Shown here in pieces: positions 6,842-13,618 of a stretch of DNA of 15,570 nucleotides. This DNA comes from Treponema sp. (lineage in GTDB: Bacteria; Spirochaetota; Spirochaetia; Treponematales; Breznakiellaceae), in contig WQXC01000029.1 of NCBI GenBank assembly GCA_009785045.1, positions 1 through 15,570 on the forward strand. The letters are read 5' to 3'. The notes below the pieces were generated by a model. The model did no database searches and had not been told where the DNA came from. It saw nothing but the letters and a program-made list of their open reading frames with translations. The position numbers were made by a program, and so were the translations under genes. Position 1 is the stretch's first letter, and each line of letters starts with the position of its first letter.

Positions 6842-7165
6842 ATGGCTGAAGCAGTGCATAAATTTAAGCTTAAAAAAGAAGATACTGTCGAAGTAATCGC
6901 AGGAAAAGACAAGGGAAAACGCGGCAGGATTTTAAAGATCCAGCGTGACAATGACCGGGTTGTTGTTGAAGGCGTAAATATTGTCAAGAAAGCGAAGAAA
7001 AAAAGAAAACAGCAGGATCGCGGCGGAATTGTCGAGATTGAAGCTGCTCTTCATTCTTCCAACCTGATGATTATCTGCAAGAAATGCGGACCAACTCGTA
7101 TTGGATATAAATTCGACGGAGATAAAAAAGTAAGATTTTGCAAAAAATGCGGGGAGGTATTGTAA
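6842..7165 (+). CDS. rplX: 50S ribosomal protein L24, four-cysteine form
   Basis: L24 is an assembly-initiating protein with a KOW domain. In the 107-residue product the KOW segment is EVIAGKDKGKRGRILKIQ (about 17-34), followed by VVVEGVNIVKKAKKK. The C-terminal part carries two CxxC pairs, Cys79/Cys82 and Cys100/Cys103, in the arrangement CKKC-x17-CKKC. This is likely a zinc knuckle, as in many bacterial L24 proteins, whereas E. coli L24 lacks it. AGGAG (6831-6835) overlaps the rplN stop. The L24 stop overlaps the rplE start by one base. Confidence 0.97.
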   Translation: MAEAVHKFKLKKEDTVEVIAGKDKGKRGRILKIQRDNDRVVVEGVNIVKKAKKKRKQQDRGGIVEIEAALHSSNLMIICKKCGPTRIGYKFDGDKKVRFCKKCGEVL

Positions 7166-7719
7166 TGAGTAAGAATTATATACCCCGGCTTAAAACGATT
7201 TATAAAGAGCAGATTGCACCGGAAATGCTTAAGGAATTTAGCTATAAATCCGCTATGCAGATACCCAGGCTCGAGAAGATTATTGTAAGCATGGGTGTGG
7301 GCGAAGCTATACAGAATAAAAAACTTCTGGATGCTGCTGTTGATACATTAACTCAGATTACAGGTCAGAAAGCTGTAAAAACAAAAGCAAAAAAGAGTAT
7401 TGCGAATTTTAAAATCAGGGCTGGTCAGGAAATCGGCGCAAAAGTAACTTTACGCGGAAAAATGATGTATGAGTTTTTTGACAGGCTTGTAAATGTAGCT
7501 CTTCCCCGTGTTAAGGACTTTCATGGTATTAATCAGAATGCATTTGACGGTCATGGAAATTATTCATTGGGGATTCAGGAGCAAATTATTTTCCCGGAAA
7601 TTGATTTTGATAAAATTGAAAAAGTAGCCGGGTTGAATATTGTAATTGTAACATCGGCAAAAACCGATGCAGAAGCGAAAGCATTCCTTGCAAAATTTGG
7701 AATGCCTTTCAGGAAATAG
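7165..7719 (+). CDS. rplE: 50S ribosomal protein L5
   Basis: L5 belongs to the 5S rRNA complex in the central protuberance and contacts P-site tRNA and S13. The 184-residue product has the YIPRLKTIYKEQIAPEMLKEF opening, IPRLEKIIVSMGVGEA, the VTLRGKMMYEFFDRLVNVALPRVKDFHG core and the C-terminal GLNIVIVTSAKTDAEAKAFL. The frame is open from an upstream ATG at 7138, but that would overlap rplX. The ATG at 7165 has GGGGAGG (7151-7157) at a seven-base spacer and gives the family's normal start. The junction with rplX is a TAATG overlap. Confidence 0.97.
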   Translation: MSKNYIPRLKTIYKEQIAPEMLKEFSYKSAMQIPRLEKIIVSMGVGEAIQNKKLLDAAVDTLTQITGQKAVKTKAKKSIANFKIRAGQEIGAKVTLRGKMMYEFFDRLVNVALPRVKDFHGINQNAFDGHGNYSLGIQEQIIFPEIDFDKIEKVAGLNIVIVTSAKTDAEAKAFLAKFGMPFRK

Positions 7720-7734
7720 GGGGAAGCGGTAAGA

Positions 7735-7920
7735 ATGGCAAGAAAAGCGATGATAGTTAAAGCGCAGCGGACACCCAAGTATAAAACACGGAAAGTTAAC
7801 CGCTGCAGGATCTGTGGAAGGCCAAGGGGCTTTTTACGGAAATATGAAATGTGCCGTCTTTGCTTCCGAAAGCTCGCAAGCGAAGGGCTTATTCCCGGCG
7901 TTACAAAATCTAGCTGGTAG
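7735..7920 (+). CDS. rpsN: 30S ribosomal protein S14, zinc-binding type
   Basis: S14 is a late-assembling head protein. The 61-residue product is the short zinc form (often called type Z), with Cys24 and Cys27 in CRICGRPRG and Cys40 and Cys43 in CRLCFRKLA. The long E. coli form is about 100 residues and lacks these cysteines. The C-terminus GLIPGVTKSSW is typical. AGGGGGAAG (7718-7726) precedes the ATG by eight bases. No cysteine-free S14 copy lies in the window, so this form probably depends on zinc supply unless a second gene exists elsewhere. Confidence 0.98.
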   Translation: MARKAMIVKAQRTPKYKTRKVNRCRICGRPRGFLRKYEMCRLCFRKLASEGLIPGVTKSSW

Positions 7921-7929
7921 GAGAACAGG

Positions 7930-8328
7930 ATGAGCGTATCAGATCCAGTTGCGGACATGCTGACAAAAATTCGGAATGCCGGTATGGCAGGTCACGAAAA
8001 AGTAGATATTCCCACCTCCAGGCTTAAACTTGAGATAGTCAAGATATTGAAGACCGAAGGGTATATTAAGAATTTCAAAAAGGCAAATCAGGAAGGTTCA
8101 AATGTAATCCGGGTTTTCCTTAAGTATGATGACAATACCGCCCCAATTATTCACGGCATTGAAAAGGTATCAAAACCCGGAAGGCGTGTTTATATGGGAT
8201 ATAAAAATATGCCAAGGGTATTGAATGGCTACGGAACCCTGATCGTTTCTACGTCGCAGGGTGTAACAACAGGCAAAAAAGCTGCAGAGAAAAAAGTCGG
8301 CGGCGAAGTCATCTGCACCGTCTGGTAA
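7930..8328 (+). CDS. rpsH: 30S ribosomal protein S8
   Basis: S8 binds the central domain of 16S rRNA and is the translational repressor of the spc operon in E. coli. The 132-residue product starts SVSDPVADMLTKIRNAGMAGHEKVDIPTS and ends with LIVSTSQGVTTGKKAAEKKVGGEVICTVW, where the STS-x-G motif binds RNA. AGGAG (7919-7923) overlaps the rpsN stop. In E. coli the S8 target is a helix at the start of rplE; I did not see an obvious copy of it around 7150-7200 here, though I could not fold the RNA. Confidence 0.98.
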   Translation: MSVSDPVADMLTKIRNAGMAGHEKVDIPTSRLKLEIVKILKTEGYIKNFKKANQEGSNVIRVFLKYDDNTAPIIHGIEKVSKPGRRVYMGYKNMPRVLNGYGTLIVSTSQGVTTGKKAAEKKVGGEVICTVW

Positions 8329-8357
8329 GACGAGTTTGGTAGAAAATCGAGGGTTAT

Positions 8358-8897
8358 ATGTCGAGAATCGGAAAAATACCGGTTAAGGTTCCTGGCGGAG
8401 TTAAAGTTGCTTTTCTGAATGAAGAGATAACTGTGGAAGGTCCAAAAGGAAAACTTAAACAAAAGTACCATCCCATAATCACTTTCGAAGATAAGGGCGG
8501 AGAAATTGTTGTTGGCCGGAAAAATGAAGATAAGCAGACAAAGGCGTATCATGGTCTTTATCGCAATCTTCTTAATAACATGGTAACTGGTGTATCTGCC
8601 GGTTTTAGCAGATCGCTTATTATTAACGGTGTAGGTTATAAAGCCGAGGTACAAGGTAAACTTCTTTCGATGAGCCTTGGATACTCAAATGATATATTTG
8701 TCGCTGTTCCGGAAGGACTTTCTGTCGTTGTAGATCAGGGAGGCAAATTAACTATATCCGGAATCAGTAAACAAAGTGTTGGAGAATTTGCGGCTCAGAT
8801 TCGCAAGTTAAGAGGACCTGAACCGTATAAAGGCAAAGGTATCCGTTATGATGATGAAATTATCAGGCGGAAAGTCGGTAAATCGGGCGTTAAGTAG
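8358..8897 (+). CDS. rplF: 50S ribosomal protein L6
   Basis: L6 sits near the sarcin-ricin loop and the GTPase centre. The 179-residue product has the duplicated L6 fold: SRIGKIPVKVPGGVKVAF and ITVEGPKGKL in the first half, then NMVTGVSAGFSRSLIINGVGYKAEVQGKLL, and the conserved ending FAAQIRKLRGPEPYKGKGIRY with a short basic tail. The 29-base gap after rpsH is one of the longer ones in the cluster, but I see no promoter or hairpin in it. GAGGG (8349-8353) is the likely ribosome binding site. Confidence 0.98.
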   Translation: MSRIGKIPVKVPGGVKVAFLNEEITVEGPKGKLKQKYHPIITFEDKGGEIVVGRKNEDKQTKAYHGLYRNLLNNMVTGVSAGFSRSLIINGVGYKAEVQGKLLSMSLGYSNDIFVAVPEGLSVVVDQGGKLTISGISKQSVGEFAAQIRKLRGPEPYKGKGIRYDDEIIRRKVGKSGVK

Positions 8898-8906
8898 GGT
8901 AGGTAT

Positions 8907-9269
8907 ATGTTACAGAAAATGCTGGAAAAAGACAGAAAGAGACTGCGAAGAAAAGTTCACATTCGCAAAAGAATTTTCGGTACCGCAGAACGTCCGCGGA
9001 TGACCGTAACAAAAAGCAACCGCTGTCTTTCTGTTCAAATTATTGATGATAACAAGGGACATACTCTTGTATCTGCTTCATCTCTGGAAAAAGATATGAA
9101 GAATATTAAAGCAACTGTTGCCGGAGCTGCTCAGTTGGGAGAAATTATAGGCAAACGTCTGTTGGAAAGGAATATCAAAACTGTAGTTTTTGATCGCAAC
9201 GGGTATTTGTATCATGGAATTGTTAAGGCTTTGGCCGATGGAACCCGGAAAGCGGGAATTAATTTCTAG
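8907..9269 (+). CDS. rplR: 50S ribosomal protein L18
   Basis: L18 binds 5S rRNA together with L5 and L25. The 120-residue product has an N-terminal basic stretch (KDRKRLRRKVHIRKRIFGT) and the family core: PRMTVTKSNRCLSVQIIDDNKGHTLVSASS, then GEIIGKRLLERNIKTVVFDRNGYLYHGIVKALADGTRKAGI. An internal ATG at 8919 would shorten it by four residues. The upstream ATG is preferred because it has a purine-rich site, but the evidence is slight. It is followed by a 37-base gap with small hairpins before rpsE. Confidence 0.97.
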   Translation: MLQKMLEKDRKRLRRKVHIRKRIFGTAERPRMTVTKSNRCLSVQIIDDNKGHTLVSASSLEKDMKNIKATVAGAAQLGEIIGKRLLERNIKTVVFDRNGYLYHGIVKALADGTRKAGINF

Positions 9270-9298
9270 CTACATTAAGTAGCAAGCTACCTTTGTAG
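9269..9298 (+). promoter_or_regulatory. Overlapping small hairpins before rpsE
   Basis: GCTAC (9269-9273) can pair with GTAGC (9279-9283), and CTAC (9287-9290) with GTAG (9295-9298). The GCTAC element occurs twice (also at 9286-9290), so alternative pairings are possible. The last stem reaches the first G of the rpsE Shine-Dalgarno sequence AGGGGGA. The stems are only 4-5 bp, so a regulatory role is a guess based on position in one of the few gaps of the cluster. Confidence 0.35.
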
Positions 9299-9306
9299 GG
9301 GGAATA

Positions 9307-9963
9307 ATGGCAAAATCGAAAGATATGATTGATGACAGAACAGAAGATACCGAAGATAAAGACGTTGAAATAGACGCTGATGTTGATGCGGTAGAAGTCT
9401 CGGCAGAAGATTCCCGCTCCAGCAGAGGCAGAGGGGGCCGTGGGCGCGGACGTGATCGTGATCGCGGTGATCGTGAACCGGTAGAAAAAGAATTTGTCGA
9501 AAAGCTTGTAAAGCTGAACAGGACTGCCAAGGTTGTAAAGGGCGGAAGGCGTTTTTCTTTCTCGGCTCTCACAGTAATTGGTGACCGTAAGGGAAAAGTA
9601 GGTTATGGTTTTGGAAAAGCAAACGATGTTTCCGAAGCTATCCGCAAAAGTATAGACAAGGCAAAACGCAGCATGATTCAGCTGCCTGTTAAAAACGGCA
9701 CGATTCCTCATGAAGTAAAAGGATTTTTTAAGTCATCATATGTTTTATTAAAACCAGCCCGTTCCGGAACCGGTATTATTGCCGGTGGTCCTGTGCGCGC
9801 CATAATGGAAGCAGGCGGCGTTACCGATGTACTTTCCAAGTCTATCGGCTCGTCAAGTCAGTATAACGTGGTCAAGGCGACATTTGATTGTATTAGCAAG
9901 ATGATGGATCCAAGGACAATATCAAGAAACAGGGGAAAATCCCTGAATGAGTTGTGGGGTTGA
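9307..9963 (+). CDS. rpsE: 30S ribosomal protein S5, with a charged N-terminal extension
   Basis: S5 shapes the mRNA entry site and decoding accuracy. The 218-residue product contains a complete S5 core from about residue 59: FVEKLVKLNRTAKVVKGGRR and FSFSALTVIGDRKGKVGYGFGKA (double-stranded RNA-binding fold), then the C-terminal domain with IAGGPVRAIMEAGGVTDVLSKSIGSS. E. coli S5 has about 166 residues. The extra part lies at the N-terminus: residues 9-35 hold 14 Asp/Glu, and residues 37-56 are rich in Arg, Gly and Asp (RGRGGRGRGRDRDRGDR). The ATG at 9307 has AGGGGGA just upstream, so the extension is probably translated. Its function is unknown to me. Confidence 0.95.
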   Translation: MAKSKDMIDDRTEDTEDKDVEIDADVDAVEVSAEDSRSSRGRGGRGRGRDRDRGDREPVEKEFVEKLVKLNRTAKVVKGGRRFSFSALTVIGDRKGKVGYGFGKANDVSEAIRKSIDKAKRSMIQLPVKNGTIPHEVKGFFKSSYVLLKPARSGTGIIAGGPVRAIMEAGGVTDVLSKSIGSSSQYNVVKATFDCISKMMDPRTISRNRGKSLNELWG

Positions 9964-9964
9964 T

Positions 9965-10147
9965 ATGGCAAAAATAAAAGTTCGCCTTGAAAGAAGCACA
10001 ATTGGCGCTCTTCCCCAGCATCGCGCTACAGTCCGTTCATTGGGGCTTCGCAAAATTGGTTCTACCAAAGTGCATGAAGCAAACCCGGCTATTATGGGAA
10101 TGGTTAAAGCGGTTTCTCATTTAGTATCAACAGAGGAAAGTAAATAA
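9965..10147 (+). CDS. rpmD: 50S ribosomal protein L30
   Basis: L30 is a small large-subunit protein found next to S5 and L15 in most bacterial spc operons. The 60-residue product reads AKIKVRLERSTIGALPQHRATVRSLGLRKIG and ends VKAVSHLVSTEESK, matching the family. The frame is open from an ATG at 9947, but that lies inside rpsE. The ATG at 9965, just after the rpsE stop (TGA, then T, then ATG), gives the normal N-terminus. There is only a GGGG stretch as ribosome binding site, so coupling to rpsE translation is likely. Its stop overlaps the rplO start by one base. Confidence 0.96.
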   Translation: MAKIKVRLERSTIGALPQHRATVRSLGLRKIGSTKVHEANPAIMGMVKAVSHLVSTEESK

Positions 10148-10668
10148 TGGCGCACGATTATAATTTGCGCGCTCCGGCTGGCGCAAACAAGAAAAAAAGA
10201 ATTGTTGGACGCGGACAAGGTTCTGGCCGAGGTACTACAGCAGGTAAAGGCCACAAGGGACAGCAAGCCCGTTCCGGCGGCGGTAATCCGTATGTCGGTT
10301 TTGAAGGCGGTCAGATGCCTTTATACAGACGGCTTGCCCATAGAGGTTTCTCTAATCATCCTTTTAAACAGGAATGGCAGATTGTCAATCTTGGAGAAAT
10401 CGAAAAGCGATACGAAGCGGGAGAATCGGTTGATTTGGCTTCTCTTCGCAAGAAAGGGCTGGTAAAAGGCTCACTGCCAATAAAAATTCTTGGCAATGGC
10501 GCTTATACAAAAAAACTTAGCTTTAAGATCGATGCGATTTCTGCTTCTGCCAAAGAGAAAGTTGAAAAAGCAGGCGGCAGCGTTACTGTTATTCCGGCTC
10601 CAGAAAAGGCTAGGCCAAAAAACAAGATGGGCAGTAAGAAAGCGGCTGCCAAAGCAGGCGGAAAATAA
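10147..10668 (+). CDS. rplO: 50S ribosomal protein L15, with a basic C-terminal tail
   Basis: L15 is a late-assembly large-subunit protein. The 173-residue product has the glycine-rich basic N-terminal segment RGQGSGRGTTAGKGHKGQQARSG (about residues 22-44), FEGGQMPLYRRLAHRGFSNH, and the globular part with LVKGSLPIKILGNGAYTKKLSFKIDAISASAKEKVEKAGGSV. About 20 residues rich in Lys, Ala and Gly follow (to KKAAAKAGGK), making it longer than E. coli L15 (144). Both ends overlap their neighbours by one base (TAATG with rpmD and with secY). Confidence 0.97.
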   Translation: MAHDYNLRAPAGANKKKRIVGRGQGSGRGTTAGKGHKGQQARSGGGNPYVGFEGGQMPLYRRLAHRGFSNHPFKQEWQIVNLGEIEKRYEAGESVDLASLRKKGLVKGSLPIKILGNGAYTKKLSFKIDAISASAKEKVEKAGGSVTVIPAPEKARPKNKMGSKKAAAKAGGK

Positions 10669-11996
10669 TGGCTAATCCGATTATTGGAATGTTTAGAATA
10701 AAGGAACTGCGTGAGCGCATTCTCTTTACTTTCGGAATGCTTTTGGTATTCCGGATTGGCGCTGTGTTCCCGATTCCCGGAATCAATGTAAGGGAATTGT
10801 CCAGGTACTTTACCGATCAATCAAATACAGGTAATCCCATTGTTGATTATCTGGACTTCTTTGCCGGTGGCGCATTTTCCAACTTTTCAGTATTCATGCT
10901 TGGTATTATGCCGTACATTTCAATGTCAATTATTATGCAGCTCCTATTGATTGTTTTCCCGAGTCTAAAAAAGATATCACAGGAAGACGGCGGCCGGAAA
11001 AGAATCCAGAAATGGCAGCGTTACGGAACTGTTGTAGTCTGTCTTATTCAGTCTTATGCAGTTACCCAGTATGCGCAGGCTATTTCCCGCAGTGTAGACA
11101 ACCTTCTCTTTATTGGAATGCTGCCTTTCACTTTAATTGCCATGTTAACTGTCACTACGGGAACAATGTTCCTTATGTGGATGGGGGAGCAGATCACAAA
11201 ACGCGGTGTCGGTAACGGTATATCGCTGTTAATCTACGCCGGTATTGTTGCCCGTATGCCTCAGGCAATTTACGAATTATTTGGAATGATGAGAAGGGGA
11301 GATCTTAATCCTGTCTTTGTAATTATTGTTTTGGTTATGTTTGTTGCAGTAGTTTCTCTGGTTGTTTTTGAACAGCAAGGACAGCGAAAAATCCCGGTAA
11401 ACTATGCAAAGCGCGTTGTGGGCAGAAAAATGTACGGTGCGCAAAATACATATATTCCATTTAAGATTAACCCGTCGGGAGTTATTCCTGTCATTTTTGC
11501 TTCGTCAATATTGATGTTCCCCCTGCAGATTGCACAAACAGTCGGCGGTAACGTAGCATGGCTTGCTACTGCAGCGCGGCTTTTGAATCCTCAGGGAACT
11601 CTTTACAATATATTGTATGTGCTTCTTATCGTATTCTTTGCCTATTTCTATACACAGGTTACTCTTAACCCAATCGAAATAGCAAAACAAATCCGGGAAA
11701 ATGGCGGTTCCATTCCTGGAATCAGGACTGAGCGTATCGAAGAATATCTTACAAGGATTTTGAACCGCATCGTGCTTCCAGGTTCGTTGTATTTGGCCCT
11801 GATAGCGGTTATTCCAACCTTTATCCAATGGGCTTTTAAGTTTCCAACATCTGTTTCTTACCTTATGGGCGGTACATCACTTCTCATTATGGTAGGCGTT
11901 GGTCTTGATACTATGAGTCAGGTTGAAGGATTATTGAAAATGCACCACCACGAAGGTTTGGTCAAGCGCGGCAAGCTGCGCGGGCGGAATCTGTAG
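10668..11996 (+). CDS. secY: Preprotein translocase subunit SecY
   Basis: SecY is the inner-membrane protein-conducting pore that works with SecE, SecG and SecA. The 442-residue product has ten hydrophobic segments by eye. Landmarks in order: IKELRERILFTFGMLLVFRIG (TM1, about 10-30), the plug and TM2 region FFAGGAFSNFSVFMLGIMPYIS, WMGEQITKRGVGNGISLLIYAG (TM5), the cytosolic loop QQGQRKIPVNYAKRVVGRKM, and NPIEIAKQIRENGGSIPGIR in the SecA- and ribosome-binding loop (about 336-355), where the usual PGIRPG is PGIRTE. Its start overlaps the rplO stop by one base. The common adk, map and infA genes do not follow; rpmJ comes next after 56 bases. Confidence 0.98.
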   Translation: MANPIIGMFRIKELRERILFTFGMLLVFRIGAVFPIPGINVRELSRYFTDQSNTGNPIVDYLDFFAGGAFSNFSVFMLGIMPYISMSIIMQLLLIVFPSLKKISQEDGGRKRIQKWQRYGTVVVCLIQSYAVTQYAQAISRSVDNLLFIGMLPFTLIAMLTVTTGTMFLMWMGEQITKRGVGNGISLLIYAGIVARMPQAIYELFGMMRRGDLNPVFVIIVLVMFVAVVSLVVFEQQGQRKIPVNYAKRVVGRKMYGAQNTYIPFKINPSGVIPVIFASSILMFPLQIAQTVGGNVAWLATAARLLNPQGTLYNILYVLLIVFFAYFYTQVTLNPIEIAKQIRENGGSIPGIRTERIEEYLTRILNRIVLPGSLYLALIAVIPTFIQWAFKFPTSVSYLMGGTSLLIMVGVGLDTMSQVEGLLKMHHHEGLVKRGKLRGRNL

Positions 11997-11999
11997 GTT

Positions 12000-12013
12000 G
12001 GCTGTTAGCAGCC
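12000..12013 (+). promoter_or_regulatory. Short hairpin after secY
   Basis: GGCTG (12000-12004) and CAGCC (12009-12013) form a perfect 5-bp stem with a TTAG loop, three bases after the secY stop. No T-run follows (TATAGTTGCAGG), so it is not a clear terminator. It may be a processing or stability element, or chance. Confidence 0.35.
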
Positions 12014-12052
12014 TATAGTTGCAGGAATTAAGGATTTAGGAGATTATAAGGA

Positions 12053-12166
12053 ATGAAAGTTAGAACCAGCGTGAAACCCATTTGCGACAAATGCAAAATT
12101 ATTAAACGCAATGGGATTGTTCGCATTATATGCCAAAATCCCAAGCATAAGCAGAAACAAGGCTAG
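12053..12166 (+). CDS. rpmJ: 50S ribosomal protein L36, zinc form
   Basis: L36 is the smallest ribosomal protein and helps to organise 23S rRNA near L16. Reading from the ATG at 12053 gives 37 residues: MKVRTSVKPICDKCKIIKRN, then GIVRIICQNPKHKQKQG and TAG. The zinc ligands are Cys11, Cys14, Cys27 and His32, as in the C+ form of the family. AGGAG at 12038-12042 lies ten bases upstream, and a closer AAGGA touches the start codon. It lies between secY and rpsM, the usual place for rpmJ. The length, zinc pattern and context all agree. Confidence 0.96.
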   Translation: MKVRTSVKPICDKCKIIKRNGIVRIICQNPKHKQKQG

Positions 12167-12178
12167 GAAGGAGTAATC

Positions 12179-12544
12179 ATGGCGCGTCTTGTGGGAGTTG
12201 ACCTCCCGAATAAACATGTGAATATCGCATTGACCTACATTTTTGGTATTGGAAGGTCAAGCGCAGATGAGATTGTCGCAAAGGCAAAACTCGATCCAAC
12301 GCGGAAGATAAATGATTTATCACAGGAAGAACTTAACGAGCTTAGAAACATCATTGAAAGTGATTATAAGGTTGAAGGTCGCCTGCGTACAGAAGTTGCG
12401 CTGAACATCAAACGGCTGATGGATATTGGCTGTTACCGCGGCTTAAGACATCGTAAAGGGCTGCCGCTTCGCGGTCAGCGCACAAGGACAAATGCCCGTA
12501 CTCGCAAAGGTAAAAAGAAAACCGTTGCCGGTAAGAAGAAATAG
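12179..12544 (+). CDS. rpsM: 30S ribosomal protein S13
   Basis: S13 lies at the top of the small-subunit head, bridges to L5 and contacts P-site tRNA with its C-terminal tail. The 121-residue product begins ARLVGVDLPNKHVNIALTYIFGIG and contains EGRLRTEVALNIKRLMDIGCYRGLRHRKGLPLRGQRTRTNARTRKG, the diagnostic C-terminal stretch, plus a short Lys-rich end. AGGAAGGAG (12165-12173) overlaps the rpmJ stop and lies five bases before the ATG. It opens the alpha-type cluster. Confidence 0.98.
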   Translation: MARLVGVDLPNKHVNIALTYIFGIGRSSADEIVAKAKLDPTRKINDLSQEELNELRNIIESDYKVEGRLRTEVALNIKRLMDIGCYRGLRHRKGLPLRGQRTRTNARTRKGKKKTVAGKKK

Positions 12545-12559
12545 GGATTGGAGGAATAA

Positions 12560-12952
12560 GTGGCAACAGCTGCAAAGACTACAAAGAAGAAAAAAGAAAA
12601 AAAATCAGTATATGAGGGTAATGTCTATATTCAGGCAACCTTCAATAATACGATTGTTACAATTACCGATCTAATGGGAAATACTGTTTCCTGGGCAAGT
12701 TCAGGAATGCTGCAATTCAGGGGTGCAAAAAAATCTACTCCGTTTGCCGCGCAATCCGTAACCGAAACTGCCGCTGCAAAAGCGCTGCAGGCTGGTTTAC
12801 GCGAAGTTCATGTTTTTATTAAGGGGCCGGGCATTGGCAGGGAATCGGCAATCCGGCAGCTTGGAGTAATGGGTATAAAGGTTAAGTCGATAAGCGATGT
12901 TACGCCCATTCCGCATAACGGCTGCAGGCCAAGAAAAACCCGCCGCATATAG
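12560..12952 (+). CDS. rpsK: 30S ribosomal protein S11
   Basis: S11 forms the platform with S18 and S6 and touches the Shine-Dalgarno helix. The 130-residue product has a Lys-rich N-terminus (TTKKKKEKK), then VYIQATFNNTIVTITDLMGN, SSGMLQFRGAKKSTPFAAQ, FIKGPGIGRESAIRQL and the ending VTPIPHNGCRPRKTRRI, where most bacteria have RPPKRRRV. The start codon is GTG, supported by GGAGG (12550-12554) five bases upstream. The Asn-Gly in PHNGCR is the site that forms isoaspartate in E. coli S11. Confidence 0.97.
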   Translation: MATAAKTTKKKKEKKSVYEGNVYIQATFNNTIVTITDLMGNTVSWASSGMLQFRGAKKSTPFAAQSVTETAAAKALQAGLREVHVFIKGPGIGRESAIRQLGVMGIKVKSISDVTPIPHNGCRPRKTRRI

Positions 12953-12973
12953 CGGACTATATAGGAGAAACAT

Positions 12974-13609
12974 ATGGCTAGATACACCGGCCCTGTTTGC
13001 AGAATGTGCCGTGTAGAACAAAAGAAGTTAATGCTCAAAGGGAATCGCTGCAAGAGCGATAAATGCCCGATGAATAAAAAGAGGGCAGCTCCCGGAAAGG
13101 ATCCCAAAGCCCGTCCTGGCAAAAGATCCGATTACGGCGTTCAGTTACGCGAAAAGCAAAAGCTTAAAAGAATTTACGGCATGATGGAAAGCCAGTTCAG
13201 GCTTTTCTTTGATCGCGCCCAGAGAATGCCCGGTATTACAGGTGAAAACCTTTTTGTATTGCTGGAAAGGCGTCTTGATAATATCGTTTACCGTTTGCGC
13301 TTTGCTTCGTCCAGAAGCCAGGCTCGTCAGCTTGTTTTACATGGTCATGTGCTTGTAAACGGCGAAAAAATCACAATTCCTTCCTATCTTGTAAAGGCAG
13401 AAAACGAAATAAGCATCGCAGAAGGAAGCAAAAACATGACCACTATAAAGGATGCATTAAGAGAATACGGCAAAGCGGGTGTTATGCCCTGGCTCAGCCT
13501 TGATCCTGATGCAATGAAAGGGAAGTTCCTTGCAGCTCCGCGCCGCAGCGATATTACTGATCTTGGTGATATTAAGGAACAGATGATTATCGAATTATAT
13601 TCTAAGTAA
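12974..13609 (+). CDS. rpsD: 30S ribosomal protein S4, four-cysteine form
   Basis: S4 initiates small-subunit assembly and represses the alpha operon in E. coli. The 211-residue product begins ARYTGPVCRMCRVEQKK and has Cys9, Cys12, Cys26 and Cys31, the zinc-binding pattern of the C+ S4 type that E. coli S4 does not have. The S4 RNA-binding motif is present: LERRLDNIVYRLRFASSRSQARQLVLHGHVLVNG (about 97-130). The ending with MPWLSLD and MIIELYSK is typical. AGGAG (12963-12967) lies six bases before the ATG. It is placed between rpsK and rpoA, as in the classical alpha operon. Confidence 0.98.
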   Translation: MARYTGPVCRMCRVEQKKLMLKGNRCKSDKCPMNKKRAAPGKDPKARPGKRSDYGVQLREKQKLKRIYGMMESQFRLFFDRAQRMPGITGENLFVLLERRLDNIVYRLRFASSRSQARQLVLHGHVLVNGEKITIPSYLVKAENEISIAEGSKNMTTIKDALREYGKAGVMPWLSLDPDAMKGKFLAAPRRSDITDLGDIKEQMIIELYSK

Positions 13610-13618
13610 GGAGTACTC

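Noticed and set aside
6517..6987. A 156-codon open frame on the - strand
   Set aside because: It lies entirely across rplN and rplX, whose products are certain. It has no family resemblance and reflects the codon bias of the coding strand. The similar - strand frames at 4630-5028 and 9259-9711 were rejected for the same reason.
7138..7164. Upstream start for rplE
   Set aside because: It would overlap rplX by 28 bases and add nine residues absent from the family, whereas the ATG at 7165 has an excellent Shine-Dalgarno at normal spacing.
9947..9964. Upstream start for rpmD
   Set aside because: It lies inside rpsE and adds six residues (MSCGVD) before the standard L30 N-terminus, which begins at the ATG at 9965.
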